From contig SFCP01000001.1 of NCBI GenBank assembly GCA_004558535.1, positions 3,816 to 67,815 of the forward strand: a stretch of 64,000 nucleotides of DNA, read 5' to 3'. Below, piece by piece: positions 28,091 through 36,882 of the stretch. Made by a program: the position numbers and the translations under genes. Under the pieces are notes generated by a model. The model saw only the letters and a list, made by a program, of their open reading frames with translations, was not told the origin of the DNA and ran no database searches. Numbering within the stretch: the first letter of the stretch is position 1; each line of letters starts with the position of its first letter. Source of the stretch: Bacteroidales bacterium (lineage in GTDB: Bacteria; Bacteroidota; Bacteroidia; Bacteroidales; Bacteroidaceae).

Positions 28091-28239
28091 GGTGTATTTG
28101 TGTTTTTGAGTAATTGCGGTTGCGTGCTGCGTGGGGTCGCACTGTGTGTTCTCCGTTCCGGCATAGTCGTGGCGGTATCGGTCCTGCGAAAATTTGTTGT
28201 CCACGCGGTGTTTTCTATTAAGCTCTTGCTTAGCTGCTG

Positions 28240-28247
28240 CAAAACTA
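28240..28247 (-). promoter_or_regulatory. -7 element for the Cys-repeat protein gene
   Basis: The minus strand reads TAGTTTTG, fitting TAnnTTTG, about 150 bp before the ATG at 28090. The -33 element is not clear. Confidence 0.4.
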
Positions 28248-28284
28248 CAATTTTTATTCTAAATGCCTCTTAATTTTTCCGGCA

Positions 28285-28318
28285 AAAAGCAAGCCCCGGC
28301 TCATTGAGGGCCGGGGCT
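28285..28318 (-). terminator. Terminator of the uvrA-ybaK-transporter unit
   Basis: AGCCCCGGC at 28292-28300 pairs with GCCGGGGCT at 28310-28318; the minus strand continues with a T-run (28285-28289). Confidence 0.75.
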
Positions 28319-28360
28319 GCTGTTACGATAGGTAATAAAATGGATGAGGCCCAACCTTCT

Positions 28361-29914
28361 TTATGCAGTCATGCGATTGAGCTTTTTCAGCAGGGCAAAC
28401 ATAACCAAAGCACTGATTAAGCAGAGTGCAATGAGGATTCCCCAGTTGTACATAAGCGGTATTTTATTCCAAAGCATAGAGGGGATGGAGCTAAGGTAGT
28501 TTCCGATGGCCGTTGCCACGAACCATCCACCCATCATCATGCCTTTATATTTGGGCGGTGCCACTTTCGATACAAAGCTGATGCCCATCGGCGAAAGCAG
28601 TAGCTCGGCCAAAGTCAACGTAAAGTAGGTAGAAATCAACCATGAGGGCGAAAGGATGCTCTGCGTTTCGTTTTCTGCCAAATTCATGGGCGAAATCAAA
28701 TCTGTGGAAGCCAGGGTAATTACACCGAAACCTATGGCAGCTACCAGCATACCCAAGCCAATACGAGCCGGTGCACTGACGGGTTTGCCTTTCTTCTCGA
28801 GTGCGCTGAAGAAAATCATACTGAACGGCGTCAATGCTACTACAAAGAAGGGATTAAATTGCTGGAAGTCGGAGGGCTGAGAGTAAGTAGGATTGTCCAT
28901 AGTCATAAATAGGGCGTAGGCTCCGGCCCACATTGCCAACGTAGCAATACCGCAGATGATTCGCGAAGAACTTTTTTTGGATTGGAAAACCGCAAAACCG
29001 GTGTACACCGAGAATGCAATTAATGCCAAACTGAAGATGTTGAACCAAATTCGCATGTTGTCGGCAACTTCAAGGTTGGTATATTTTTTTGCAAAGAACG
29101 TCAGTGCGGATCCATTCTGATGGAATGCCATCCAAAAGAAGATTACTACTGCAAAAACAAGCAGTAAGGCTACAATACGGTCTTTCGTTTGCTTGGGAGT
29201 CAGTACTTCGGCATTGCTGTTTTGCTCTTTGGCTTGCTTAGCCGTTACATCGGCATGCTTGAACCAGTTGCGGAAAGCAAAATAAATGACGGCCGAAATT
29301 ATCAGCGATATACAGGCCACGCCAAAGCAGAGTCCATAACCACCGTAAAGGACTTCCAAATAGGCAGGCGAGTTGTTTGCGGCATCGTAGACCATTCCAT
29401 ACTGTCCCAAATACCAGTTGGTAATCCATTTAGCCATTCCCGGTGCAAACATGGCACCAATATTAATGGCCATATAGAACAGGCTGAAAGCCGAATCACG
29501 CCGTGAAGCATACTGCGGACTGTCATACAGGTTGCCCACAAGCACTTGCAGGTTGCCCTTGAAGAGGCCAGTTCCCAACGAAACGCAAGCCAAACCGGCG
29601 TACATGGTAATTTCGCCGGTCAAAGTGGCTTCCGTGGGAATGGCTAAGCCTAAATAACCGAGAAACATGGTAACAAAACCAAGGGTTACGCACTTTCCGT
29701 AACCGATTTTGTCTGCCAGCATGCCACCGAAAAGTGGAGCGAAGTAAACTACAGCCAAAAAGATGGCATAAATCTGACCGGCATGAGATTCTGACCACCC
29801 AAATTTAGCCTGCATAAACAGGGTAAAGATGGCCAGCATGGTGTAATAACCGAAACGTTCGCCGGTGTTGGCAAGGGCAAGGGCATACAGTCCTTTAGGT
29901 TGTCCTTCAAACAT
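28361..29914 (-). CDS. Proton-dependent peptide transporter (POT/PTR2 family, MFS)
   Basis: The 517-aa inner-membrane protein imports di- and tripeptides with protons. The first helix carries the proton-coupling motif NTGERFGYY (ExxER type), followed by FGGMLADKIGYGK (MFS loop 2-3). Helix 4-5 shows LGTGLFKGNLQVLVG, and the late segment GWFVATAIGNYLSS is typical of the family. About 12-14 helices are visible. The gene starts 41 bp after ybaK and is followed by a terminator, so it probably ends the operon. By eye its DNA is richer in A/T than the neighbouring genes, which may reflect transfer or simply membrane-protein codon use. Confidence 0.92.
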   Translation of the reverse strand: MFEGQPKGLYALALANTGERFGYYTMLAIFTLFMQAKFGWSESHAGQIYAIFLAVVYFAPLFGGMLADKIGYGKCVTLGFVTMFLGYLGLAIPTEATLTGEITMYAGLACVSLGTGLFKGNLQVLVGNLYDSPQYASRRDSAFSLFYMAINIGAMFAPGMAKWITNWYLGQYGMVYDAANNSPAYLEVLYGGYGLCFGVACISLIISAVIYFAFRNWFKHADVTAKQAKEQNSNAEVLTPKQTKDRIVALLLVFAVVIFFWMAFHQNGSALTFFAKKYTNLEVADNMRIWFNIFSLALIAFSVYTGFAVFQSKKSSSRIICGIATLAMWAGAYALFMTMDNPTYSQPSDFQQFNPFFVVALTPFSMIFFSALEKKGKPVSAPARIGLGMLVAAIGFGVITLASTDLISPMNLAENETQSILSPSWLISTYFTLTLAELLLSPMGISFVSKVAPPKYKGMMMGGWFVATAIGNYLSSIPSMLWNKIPLMYNWGILIALCLISALVMFALLKKLNRMTA

Positions 29915-29955
29915 AATTTCTTTCCTTTTGAATGATTACTATTATAATTCTCTTT

Positions 29956-30438
29956 TTATTCGTCCTTGACCAAATCCGCCACTTCTCCCCGGCTTTCGCG
30001 AATGAGGTCCTGCGGCGCAATCCTAATCTGCAGGCCGCGCTGACCGGCACTGACATAGATATGAGGGAAGTCCGTGGCCGTGCGGTGAAAATAGGTGGGG
30101 AAGTGCTTCTTCATGCCGATGGGTGAACACCCACCGCGTATGTAGCCGGTCGTGGGGAGCAGTTCCTTGAGCGGAAGTGGCTCTACCTTTTTATTACCGC
30201 TGACCCGCGCGGCCTTTTTCAGGTCTACCTCGGTATCGCCGGGCACAACGCAGACCAGGAAACCGGACTTGTCGCCGTGCAAGACGATGGTTTTGAAGAC
30301 CTGGCGTATATCTTCGTGCAAACTGTCGGCCACATGCTGCGCCGCCAAGTCGTTCTCGTCGACCTCATAAGGGATGAGTTCGTACGCTACCTTGGCTTTG
30401 TCCAGCAGCCGCGCCACGTTCGTCTTCTGTATCTTCAT
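29956..30438 (-). CDS. ybaK: Cys-tRNA(Pro)/Cys-tRNA(Cys) deacylase YbaK
   Basis: The 160-aa protein is the usual length for YbaK/EbsC. It hydrolyses Cys wrongly attached to tRNA(Pro) by prolyl-tRNA synthetase. Family features include YEVDENDLAAQHVAD, FKTIVLHGDKSGFLVCVVPG with the conserved Lys of the active site, GYIRGGCSPIGMKK, and the C-terminal VSAGQRGLQIRIAPQDL. Cytoplasmic. It starts 7 bp after the uvrA stop, so translation is probably coupled, and the peptide transporter gene follows closely. No regulatory element is visible inside the operon. Confidence 0.93.
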   Translation of the reverse strand: MKIQKTNVARLLDKAKVAYELIPYEVDENDLAAQHVADSLHEDIRQVFKTIVLHGDKSGFLVCVVPGDTEVDLKKAARVSGNKKVEPLPLKELLPTTGYIRGGCSPIGMKKHFPTYFHRTATDFPHIYVSAGQRGLQIRIAPQDLIRESRGEVADLVKDE

Positions 30439-30445
30439 GCTGTTT

Positions 30446-33400
30446 TTATTTACTACGGCCTCGCGCCAATTCTTCGCGCAGGAAGTGCGCCGTATGTCCC
30501 TTGCCGGATTTCGCGACTTCCTCGGGGGTGCCCGTGATGACGACTTGGCCGCCCTCGCGTCCGCCTTCGGGGCCCATATCTACGATGAAATCGGCCGTTT
30601 TTATCACATCGAGGTTGTGTTCTATGACGATAACTGTATTTCCGCGCTCCACAAGTTTTTGCAGCACGCCGAGCAGTACGCGTATGTCCTCGAAGTGCAA
30701 GCCTGTGGTGGGCTCGTCCAAGATATAAACGGTACGTCCGGTGTCGCGCTTGGCCAGTTCGGTGGCCAATTTGACGCGCTGGCTCTCACCGCCCGAGAGT
30801 GTGGTGGAACTTTGTCCGAGTTTGATGTAGCCCAGGCCTACATCCTGCAGCACTTTTATCTTGTGGAGGATATTAGGTACGTTTTCGAAGAACTCCACTG
30901 CGCGGTTGACGGTCATATCCAGCACATCGGCGATACTCTTTCCCTTGAAGCGCACCTCAAGTGTCTCGCGGTTGTAGCGCTTGCCGTGACAGGTTTCGCA
31001 AGGTACGAATACGTCGGGCAGGAAGTTCATTTCGATGGTTTTATAGCCGTTTCCCTTGCATGTCTCGCAGCGTCCGCCGCGCACGTTAAAGGAGAAGCGT
31101 CCGGGCTTGTAGCCGCGGATTTTCGCTTCGGGCAGGTTGACGTACAGGTTGCGGATGTCGGAAAAGACGCCCGTGTAGGTAGCCGGATTGGAGCGCGGAG
31201 TACGTCCCAGCGGGCTTTGATCCACATCGACTACCTTGTCGATATTTTCGATTCCATCGAGCTTTTCGTAGGCCAGCGGCTCGCGGAGCGAGCGGTAGAA
31301 GTGTTGCGACAGAATGGGCAGGAGGGTATCGTTGATCAAAGTGCTCTTTCCGCTGCCCGAAACGCCGGTCACGCAAATGAAAGTGCCCAGCGGGAAGCGC
31401 ACGGTTACGCCTTTCAGATTATTGCCGCGTGCTCCTTTCAGCAGTAAATTGCTTCCATTTCCTTTTCTCCGCTTTGTAGGAACTTCTATGCGCAGGTCAT
31501 CGTTCAGGTATCGGGCCGTCAGTGTGTCCTTTTGGAGCATTTCGTGCGGCGTACCTTGGAAAACGATTTCTCCACCCATACGTCCGGCGCCCGGACCCAA
31601 GTCTATGATATAGTCTGCGGCGTTCATCATGTCGCGGTCGTGCTCGACGACGACGACTGTGTTGCCGGTGTCGCGCAGTTTCCGCAGGGAATTTATCAGC
31701 CGCACGTTGTCGCGTTGATGCAGGCCGATGCTGGGCTCGTCCAGGATGTAGAGGACATTTACCAGCTGCGACCCGATTTGTGTGGCCAGGCGGATTCGTT
31801 GGCTCTCGCCGCCCGACAGTGTCATTGTGGCACGACTTAGCGAGAGATAGCCAAGACCTACGTCGAGCAGGAACTTGAGTCGTACGCGCAACTCCTTGAG
31901 TATTTCTGCGGCAATGGTCCGGTTTTTCGTTTCCAGACGTTCCTCGACGTTTTCCAACCAAGCATAGAGCTCGCAAATATCCATTGCTGCGAGCTGGTGG
32001 ATAGCCATTCCGTCGAAACGGTAACTCATGGCCTCGCGGTTCAGACGTGCGCCGTGGCACAGGGGACATTCGCGCTCCATGGAGAACGATTCGGCCCACC
32101 TGCGGGCGGCTGCCGACATATCATCGTCGCTCATTTGGCGAATATACTTGACCAAGCCGCCAAATTCCACGAAGTAGTCTTCCGTAGTGTGGGCCAGGGC
32201 GGCCGGGATGCGCAGCCGTTCGGTCGTACCGTTGAAGATTTCGTCCATGGCTTCCTCGGAAATCTCGCAAATCGGCGTATCGAGCGTAAAGTCGTGCTGC
32301 GAGAGCACCACATCTATGCACCAGAATATGAGGGCGGCGCGATATTTTCCCAGCGGAGCCAGTCCGCCTTTCCGAATGGAGAGGCGGTCGTCCGGCACTA
32401 CCTTTTCGCGGTCCACTTCGCTGACGTAGCCCAATCCCTTGCACTTGGGGCAGGCGCCCTGTGCTGAGTTGAAGGAAAAGTTGTGGGGAGCGGGCTCACG
32501 ATAGGAGATTCCGCTCGTCGGACACATGAGATGCTTGGACAGGAAGCGCACTTGGCCGTTTTTGCCGGCTTCATCGGTGATTTTGCCGGCTTCTTCGTTG
32601 TTTTTTTCGGCTACTTTGGTGATTTTTCCGGCTTCTTCGTTGGTTTTTCCGGCTTTGCTGCGGGTCGGATCTGCGTTGGCGTTGGGCGCGTCGGGCAGGT
32701 AGACCATCATCAGGCCCTCGCCCATTTCCAGTGTGCGGTGGACGCTTTGTTTCAGCCGCTCCGCATCTTTGGCGTGCGGCACTAATTTATCGACTACCAC
32801 CTCGATGTCGTGGTTTTTGTAGCGATCCAGTTTCATCCCGGGCTGGATTTCGCGGATTTCGCCGTCCACGCGCACGGTCAGGAAGCCCTTTTTGCGCACC
32901 GATTCGAAGAGTTCTTTGTAGTGTCCCTTGCGTGTGCGTACCAAGGGAGCCAGTAGTATGACGCGTTGCCCTTCGTAGTCGGAGAGGATGAGGTTCAGGA
33001 TTTTTTCCTCGGTATATTTCACCATGCGCTCGCCGGTCACGTAGCTGTAGGCGTCGGCTGCGCGTGCGTAGAGTAGTCGCAGGAAGTCGTAGATTTCGGT
33101 GACGGTCCCCACGGTCGACCGTGGATTTTTGTTGGTCGTCTTTTGTTCGATGGAAATCACGGGACTGAGCCCCGTAATCTTGTCTACGTCGGGCCGTTCA
33201 AGATTATCGAGGAAATTGCGGGCATAGGCCGAGAACGTTTCGATATAGCGGCGCTGCCCCTCGGCATATAGTGTGTCAAAAGCCAAGGAACTTTTTCCCG
33301 AACCGCTCAGTCCGGTGAAAACGGTGAGCGTGCCGCGCGGGAAGGCGGCATCCACGTTCTTCAGGTTGTGCACCCGCGCGCCGTATATCCGCACCCACTG

Positions 33401-33517
33401 CCCGTCGGCAGCCGGCGGGTTGGCCGCAGGTGCTTCCTGTGGGCAGAAATCCCCGGTTTCATCGGCATTTTTTGCCTCTTGCTCCGTTGTATCCGGTTGT
33501 TGATGGGTGGGTTGCAT
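30446..33517 (-). CDS. uvrA: UvrABC excinuclease subunit A
   Basis: The 1023-aa damage-recognition ATPase of nucleotide excision repair has two ABC modules: Walker A GLSGSGKSS (69-77) with signature LSGGESQRIRLA and ILDEPSIGLHQRDN, then GVSGSGKSTL with LSGGESQRVKLA and ILDEPTTGLHFED. The C-terminal zinc finger CETCKGNGYKT...CETCHGKRYN is intact. The first finger reads CPTSG...CPKCKG, so one of four Cys is Ser. Residues 281-322 are an unusual hydrophilic insert with two copies of a 14-residue unit (NEEAGKITKVAEKN, NEEAGKITDEAGKN). The N-terminus has a 40-residue acidic/Pro-rich extension. The gene lies 32 bp after the T9SS-type gene and 7 bp before ybaK. Confidence 0.96.
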   Translation of the reverse strand: MQPTHQQPDTTEQEAKNADETGDFCPQEAPAANPPAADGQWVRIYGARVHNLKNVDAAFPRGTLTVFTGLSGSGKSSLAFDTLYAEGQRRYIETFSAYARNFLDNLERPDVDKITGLSPVISIEQKTTNKNPRSTVGTVTEIYDFLRLLYARAADAYSYVTGERMVKYTEEKILNLILSDYEGQRVILLAPLVRTRKGHYKELFESVRKKGFLTVRVDGEIREIQPGMKLDRYKNHDIEVVVDKLVPHAKDAERLKQSVHRTLEMGEGLMMVYLPDAPNANADPTRSKAGKTNEEAGKITKVAEKNNEEAGKITDEAGKNGQVRFLSKHLMCPTSGISYREPAPHNFSFNSAQGACPKCKGLGYVSEVDREKVVPDDRLSIRKGGLAPLGKYRAALIFWCIDVVLSQHDFTLDTPICEISEEAMDEIFNGTTERLRIPAALAHTTEDYFVEFGGLVKYIRQMSDDDMSAAARRWAESFSMERECPLCHGARLNREAMSYRFDGMAIHQLAAMDICELYAWLENVEERLETKNRTIAAEILKELRVRLKFLLDVGLGYLSLSRATMTLSGGESQRIRLATQIGSQLVNVLYILDEPSIGLHQRDNVRLINSLRKLRDTGNTVVVVEHDRDMMNAADYIIDLGPGAGRMGGEIVFQGTPHEMLQKDTLTARYLNDDLRIEVPTKRRKGNGSNLLLKGARGNNLKGVTVRFPLGTFICVTGVSGSGKSTLINDTLLPILSQHFYRSLREPLAYEKLDGIENIDKVVDVDQSPLGRTPRSNPATYTGVFSDIRNLYVNLPEAKIRGYKPGRFSFNVRGGRCETCKGNGYKTIEMNFLPDVFVPCETCHGKRYNRETLEVRFKGKSIADVLDMTVNRAVEFFENVPNILHKIKVLQDVGLGYIKLGQSSTTLSGGESQRVKLATELAKRDTGRTVYILDEPTTGLHFEDIRVLLGVLQKLVERGNTVIVIEHNLDVIKTADFIVDMGPEGGREGGQVVITGTPEEVAKSGKGHTAHFLREELARGRSK
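32576..32659 (-). repeat. 42-bp tandem duplication inside uvrA
   Basis: The sequence GGTGATTTT(G/T)CCGGCTTC starts at 32576 and again at 32618. It encodes the 14-residue repeat in the UvrA insert at residues 281-322 and keeps the frame. Confidence 0.7.
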
Positions 33518-33549
33518 ACGCTTTGTTTAATCCAGTGGGGAGGGGGCTG

Positions 33550-34254
33550 TCAGTTGGTCGTGCCTCCGTTTTCGGTGTAGCCGCGCAGGATGTTGATTAC
33601 CTTTTTAATATTATAGTGTCGGCCGTCTGCGCCCTTTGCTTGTACTACCAAGTAGTAGGCGCCGTCGGGCACGTCGCTGCCGCCGCTTTTGCCGTCCCAT
33701 CCGCCTGCGAGGTCGTCCCATTCATAGAGCTTTTTGCCCCATCGGTTGAAGACGGCGGCGTGAAACGAGACGATGCTCTGGTAGCCTTCCTTTGCTTGGA
33801 ACACATCGTTCACGCCGTCACCGTTGGGTGTAAAGGCGTTGGGAAATTCCAGCTTGCTTTCGCTGATGGCTATGACGAAGGGCTGGTCCATCGAGTACTC
33901 GATGGTGTCGTTTCCCTGCACGAAGCTGATAATCAGCTCCACGGTAAACGAGCCGCTCTCGCGAAACGAGTAGGCGGTCTCCTCCTCGTAGCGCACCAGG
34001 TACGGTTTCTCCTCGCCCTGTCGGCAAAATCGCCATTCGTAGTAGGGTGTGTAGTCGCCTATGTCGGTCGGATTGGCCACGAAGCGGGCTTCCATTGGCG
34101 CCGAGCCGTCGAAGGATGTCATGTCGGTCTCGCTGCCGTCCTCCTCGGTCACCCACATTTGCGGATTGGCCGAGGGCAGGGCCTTCTGTCCGCTGCTTGA
34201 CAGAGGCAAAGCAAACGTCAGGAGGAATACGCAGAATGGTAAGATTTTCGTCAT
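33550..34254 (-). CDS. Exported protein with a type IX secretion type B C-terminal domain
   Basis: The 234-aa protein is read from the ATG at 34254 (a TTG six codons upstream is less likely). The signal peptide is MTKILPFCVFLLTFALPLSS. A PKD-like beta domain follows (YTPYYEWRFCRQGEE, SFTVELIISF). The C-terminal 85 residues are a gliding-motility-type (CHU_C, TIGR04131-like) domain: FPNAFTPNGDGVNDVF, FNRWGKKLYEW, GGWDGKSGG and PDGAYYLVVQAKG. Type B domains target proteins through the type IX secretion system, so surface or extracellular location is expected. A promoter-like TACATTTG lies 16 bp before the start. uvrA begins 32 bp downstream. Biological role unknown. Confidence 0.85.
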   Translation of the reverse strand: MTKILPFCVFLLTFALPLSSSGQKALPSANPQMWVTEEDGSETDMTSFDGSAPMEARFVANPTDIGDYTPYYEWRFCRQGEEKPYLVRYEEETAYSFRESGSFTVELIISFVQGNDTIEYSMDQPFVIAISESKLEFPNAFTPNGDGVNDVFQAKEGYQSIVSFHAAVFNRWGKKLYEWDDLAGGWDGKSGGSDVPDGAYYLVVQAKGADGRHYNIKKVINILRGYTENGGTTN

Positions 34255-34269
34255 CCCACAATTTTTTTG

Positions 34270-34277
34270 CAAATGTA
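34270..34277 (-). promoter_or_regulatory. -7 element of the T9SS-type protein gene
   Basis: The minus strand reads TACATTTG 16 bp upstream of the ATG at 34254. It could also drive uvrA, ybaK and the transporter. No clear -33 element. Confidence 0.5.
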
Positions 34278-34352
34278 CATAAATTCTACGAGATACTGCC
34301 CACCTGCGGGAAAATAGATGGCAGCCGGCTGTTGCCCCTATCGTTTACGGAA

Positions 34353-34388
34353 ATCGGCAGGGCGCTATTGGTGAGGCGTCCTGCCGAT
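34353..34388 (-). terminator. Terminator after the threonine dehydrogenase gene
   Basis: ATCGGCAGGGCG at 34353-34364 pairs with CGTCCTGCCGAT at 34377-34388 (one G-U). The downstream T-run on the minus strand is short. Confidence 0.6.
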
Positions 34389-34420
34389 GTATTTTCGTAT
34401 AGGTGCGGTTTTGTTTTACC

Positions 34421-35377
34421 TTATCCCAGCAGTTTCACTTTCAGTTTCTCCAGCATGTCCACCGTCATGGTATCGAGGTTGTACTGCGGCTTCCAGTTCC
34501 ATTCCTGTCGGGCACAGATATCGTCCAGGCTGTTGGGCCAGCTGTCGGCGTTGGCTTGCTTGAGGGGTTCCACCTTGTACTCCATTTCAAATTCGGGCTT
34601 GTATTTGCGGATGGCAGCCAAGATGCCTTCGGGGTCGAAGCTCATCGAGGCGATGTTGAAGCCGTTGCGGTGGATCAGGCGGGTGGGGTCAGCCTCCATC
34701 AGCTGGACGCAGGCGTTGAGTGCGTCGGGCATGTACATCATGTCCATGTAGGTGCCGGCTGCGATGGGGCAGATGAATTTTTCGCCGCGCACGGCGCTGT
34801 AGTAGATGTCGACGGCATAGTCTGTCGTGCCGCCGCCCGGCGGTGTGACGTAGGAAATCAGTCCCGGGAAGCGTACGCTGCGTGTGTCCACGCCGTATTT
34901 TTTATGGTAGTAGTCCGACAGCAGTTCGGTGGTCACCTTGCTGACGCCGTAGATGGTAATGGGTCGCTGTATGGTGTCTTGCGGTGTGTTGTCGTGGGGA
35001 GTTTCGGGTCCGAAGGAGCCGATGGAGCTGGGCGTAAATACGGCGCAGTTGTTCATGCGTGCCACTTCGAGGACGTTCCACAGGCCGTCGATGCCAATCT
35101 TCCAGGCCAGTTTCGGTTTGCTCTCGGCTACGACCGAAAGCAGGGCTGCCAGATTGTAGATGGCGTCGATTTGATGCTTCTTCACCACGCCCTCGATGCC
35201 GGCTGCATCAGTCACGTCGCAGATTTCCGCGGGGCCGCTTTCTTTCAGTTCCCCTTTCGGCTCTGCGCCGGTGATATAGCCGGCCACCACATGCTCGTTG
35301 CCATAAATGCTGCGGAGCTTCATTGTCAGTTCGGAACCGATTTGTCCGGTTGCACCGATTACCAATATATTTTTCAT
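34421..35377 (-). CDS. L-threonine 3-dehydrogenase, NAD-dependent epimerase type
   Basis: The 318-aa short-chain dehydrogenase/reductase is read from the ATG at 35377. It oxidises L-threonine to 2-amino-3-ketobutyrate. The N-terminal Rossmann motif is GATGQIG (8-14), the catalytic pair is YGVSK, and SSIGSFGP supplies the Ser before it. RFPGLISYVTPPGGGTTDYA and AGTYMDMMYM are typical of the threonine dehydrogenase branch rather than sugar epimerases. The gene diverges from kbl, which performs the next step, with both promoters in the 276-bp gap. The length fits characterised SDR-type enzymes of about 310-320 residues. Confidence 0.9.
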   Translation of the reverse strand: MKNILVIGATGQIGSELTMKLRSIYGNEHVVAGYITGAEPKGELKESGPAEICDVTDAAGIEGVVKKHQIDAIYNLAALLSVVAESKPKLAWKIGIDGLWNVLEVARMNNCAVFTPSSIGSFGPETPHDNTPQDTIQRPITIYGVSKVTTELLSDYYHKKYGVDTRSVRFPGLISYVTPPGGGTTDYAVDIYYSAVRGEKFICPIAAGTYMDMMYMPDALNACVQLMEADPTRLIHRNGFNIASMSFDPEGILAAIRKYKPEFEMEYKVEPLKQANADSWPNSLDDICARQEWNWKPQYNLDTMTVDMLEKLKVKLLG

Positions 35378-35446
35378 GAGAGTATGAGTTGAGTATGAGT
35401 TTTTCGGAGGAAAAGGCAAAGCCTGTGGGTTTTGGTTTTCGCTATG

Positions 35447-35454
35447 CAAAGGAA
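35447..35454 (-). promoter_or_regulatory. -7 element of the threonine dehydrogenase gene
   Basis: The minus strand reads TTCCTTTG then CA, about 70 bp before the ATG, preceded by an A/T run. It mirrors the element at 35510-35517 on the other strand. Confidence 0.5.
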
Positions 35455-35509
35455 CATCTTTTTTTTTAGATTTTCAAAGGATAGGCCCTTATAATTTCAA
35501 AAAAAGCCG

Positions 35510-35517
35510 TTCCTTTG
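35510..35517 (+). promoter_or_regulatory. -7 element of kbl
   Basis: TTCCTTTG then CA, preceded by an A-run, mirrors the divergent promoter. The two -7 elements are 55 bp apart, so one regulator between them could control both genes. Confidence 0.5.
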
Positions 35518-35653
35518 CAGTAAACAGCCGCCGGAGGGGTACGTTTTGCCCGTTGCGCCATCCTGCAGGCCGGTTTTGCTGTCGCGTGGGCGGGGCGAAG
35601 TGGCCCTGTCGCGCATGATCGTGATACAAACTACCACATAACTTCAATATATT

Positions 35654-36841
35654 ATGTACGGAAAATTTCAGCAACATCTGCAAAACGAACTTGAGGCCAT
35701 CAAGGAAGCCGGCCTCTACAAGAACGAACGCCTGATCGAGGGACCGCAGCAGGCTGCCATCTCGGTAAAGGGACAGGAAGTGCTCAACTTCTGCGCCAAC
35801 AACTACCTGGGTCTGTCCAACAACCCGCGCCTCATCCGTGCGGCCAAGGAAATGATGGACCGCCGCGGCTACGGCATGTCGTCCGTGCGCTTCATCTGCG
35901 GCACACAGGATGTGCACAAGGAATTGGAGGCTGCCATCTCTGACTACTTCAAGACCGAGGACACCATCCTCTACGCTGCCTGCTTCGATGCCAACGGCGG
36001 TGTGTTCGAACCCCTGCTTACGGCCGACGATGCCATCATCTCGGACGCCCTGAACCACGCCAGCATCATCGACGGCGTGCGTCTGTGCAAGGCCAAGCGC
36101 TATCGTTACGCCAATGCAGACATGGCCGACCTCGAGCGTTGCCTGCAGGAGGCACAGGAGCAGCGTTTCCGCATCATCGTGACCGACGGCGTCTTCTCGA
36201 TGGACGGCAACGTGGCACCGATGGATAAGATCTGCGACCTGGCCGAGAAGTACGACGCCATGGTCATGGTCGACGAGAGCCATTCGGCCGGTGTAGTCGG
36301 CGCAACGGGCCACGGCGTGAGCGAGTTCTTCAACACGTACGGCCGCGTGGACATTTACACGGGCACACTCGGCAAGGCCTTTGGCGGAGCTATGGGTGGA
36401 TTTACCACAGGCCGCAAGGAAATCATCGACATGCTGCGTCAGCGTTCGCGCCCCTACCTCTTCTCGAACTCCGTAGCCCCCGCCATTGTCGGCGCTGCGC
36501 TGGAAACTTTCAAGATCCTGAAGGAGAGCAACGAAATCCACGACAAGCTGGTGGAGAACGTGGCTTATTTCCGCGAGAAGATGCTGGCTGCCGGCTTCGA
36601 CATCAAGCCTACGCAAAGCGCCATCTGCGCCGTGATGCTCTATGATGCCAAGCTCTCGCAGGTATATGCCCAGAAGATGCAGGAAGAGGGTATCTATGTC
36701 ACCGGTTTCTACTATCCCGTGGTGCCGAAGGACCAGGCCCGCATCCGCGTCCAGATTTCCGCCGGCCACGAGCGCGAGCACCTCGACAAGTGTATCGCTG
36801 CGTTTATCAAGGTTGGCAAGGAACTTGGTGTCCTGAAGTAA
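35654..36841 (+). CDS. kbl: Glycine C-acetyltransferase (2-amino-3-ketobutyrate CoA ligase)
   Basis: The 395-aa PLP enzyme of the alpha-oxoamine synthase family converts 2-amino-3-ketobutyrate plus CoA to glycine and acetyl-CoA. The PLP lysine is Lys241 in TGTLGKAFGGAMGG. Other family marks are FCANNYLGLSNNPRL, GMSSVRFICGTQDVHKELE and VMVDESHSAGVVG (the Asp that contacts the pyridine nitrogen). The length equals the E. coli enzyme to within a few residues. It is divergent from the threonine dehydrogenase gene, which makes its substrate. A long stem-loop lies at 36883-36954, after the stop. Confidence 0.96.
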   Translation: MYGKFQQHLQNELEAIKEAGLYKNERLIEGPQQAAISVKGQEVLNFCANNYLGLSNNPRLIRAAKEMMDRRGYGMSSVRFICGTQDVHKELEAAISDYFKTEDTILYAACFDANGGVFEPLLTADDAIISDALNHASIIDGVRLCKAKRYRYANADMADLERCLQEAQEQRFRIIVTDGVFSMDGNVAPMDKICDLAEKYDAMVMVDESHSAGVVGATGHGVSEFFNTYGRVDIYTGTLGKAFGGAMGGFTTGRKEIIDMLRQRSRPYLFSNSVAPAIVGAALETFKILKESNEIHDKLVENVAYFREKMLAAGFDIKPTQSAICAVMLYDAKLSQVYAQKMQEEGIYVTGFYYPVVPKDQARIRVQISAGHEREHLDKCIAAFIKVGKELGVLK

Positions 36842-36882
36842 GGCAGCAACCAGCCTCCGCTGTGGAGGACCGACCAAATAGC

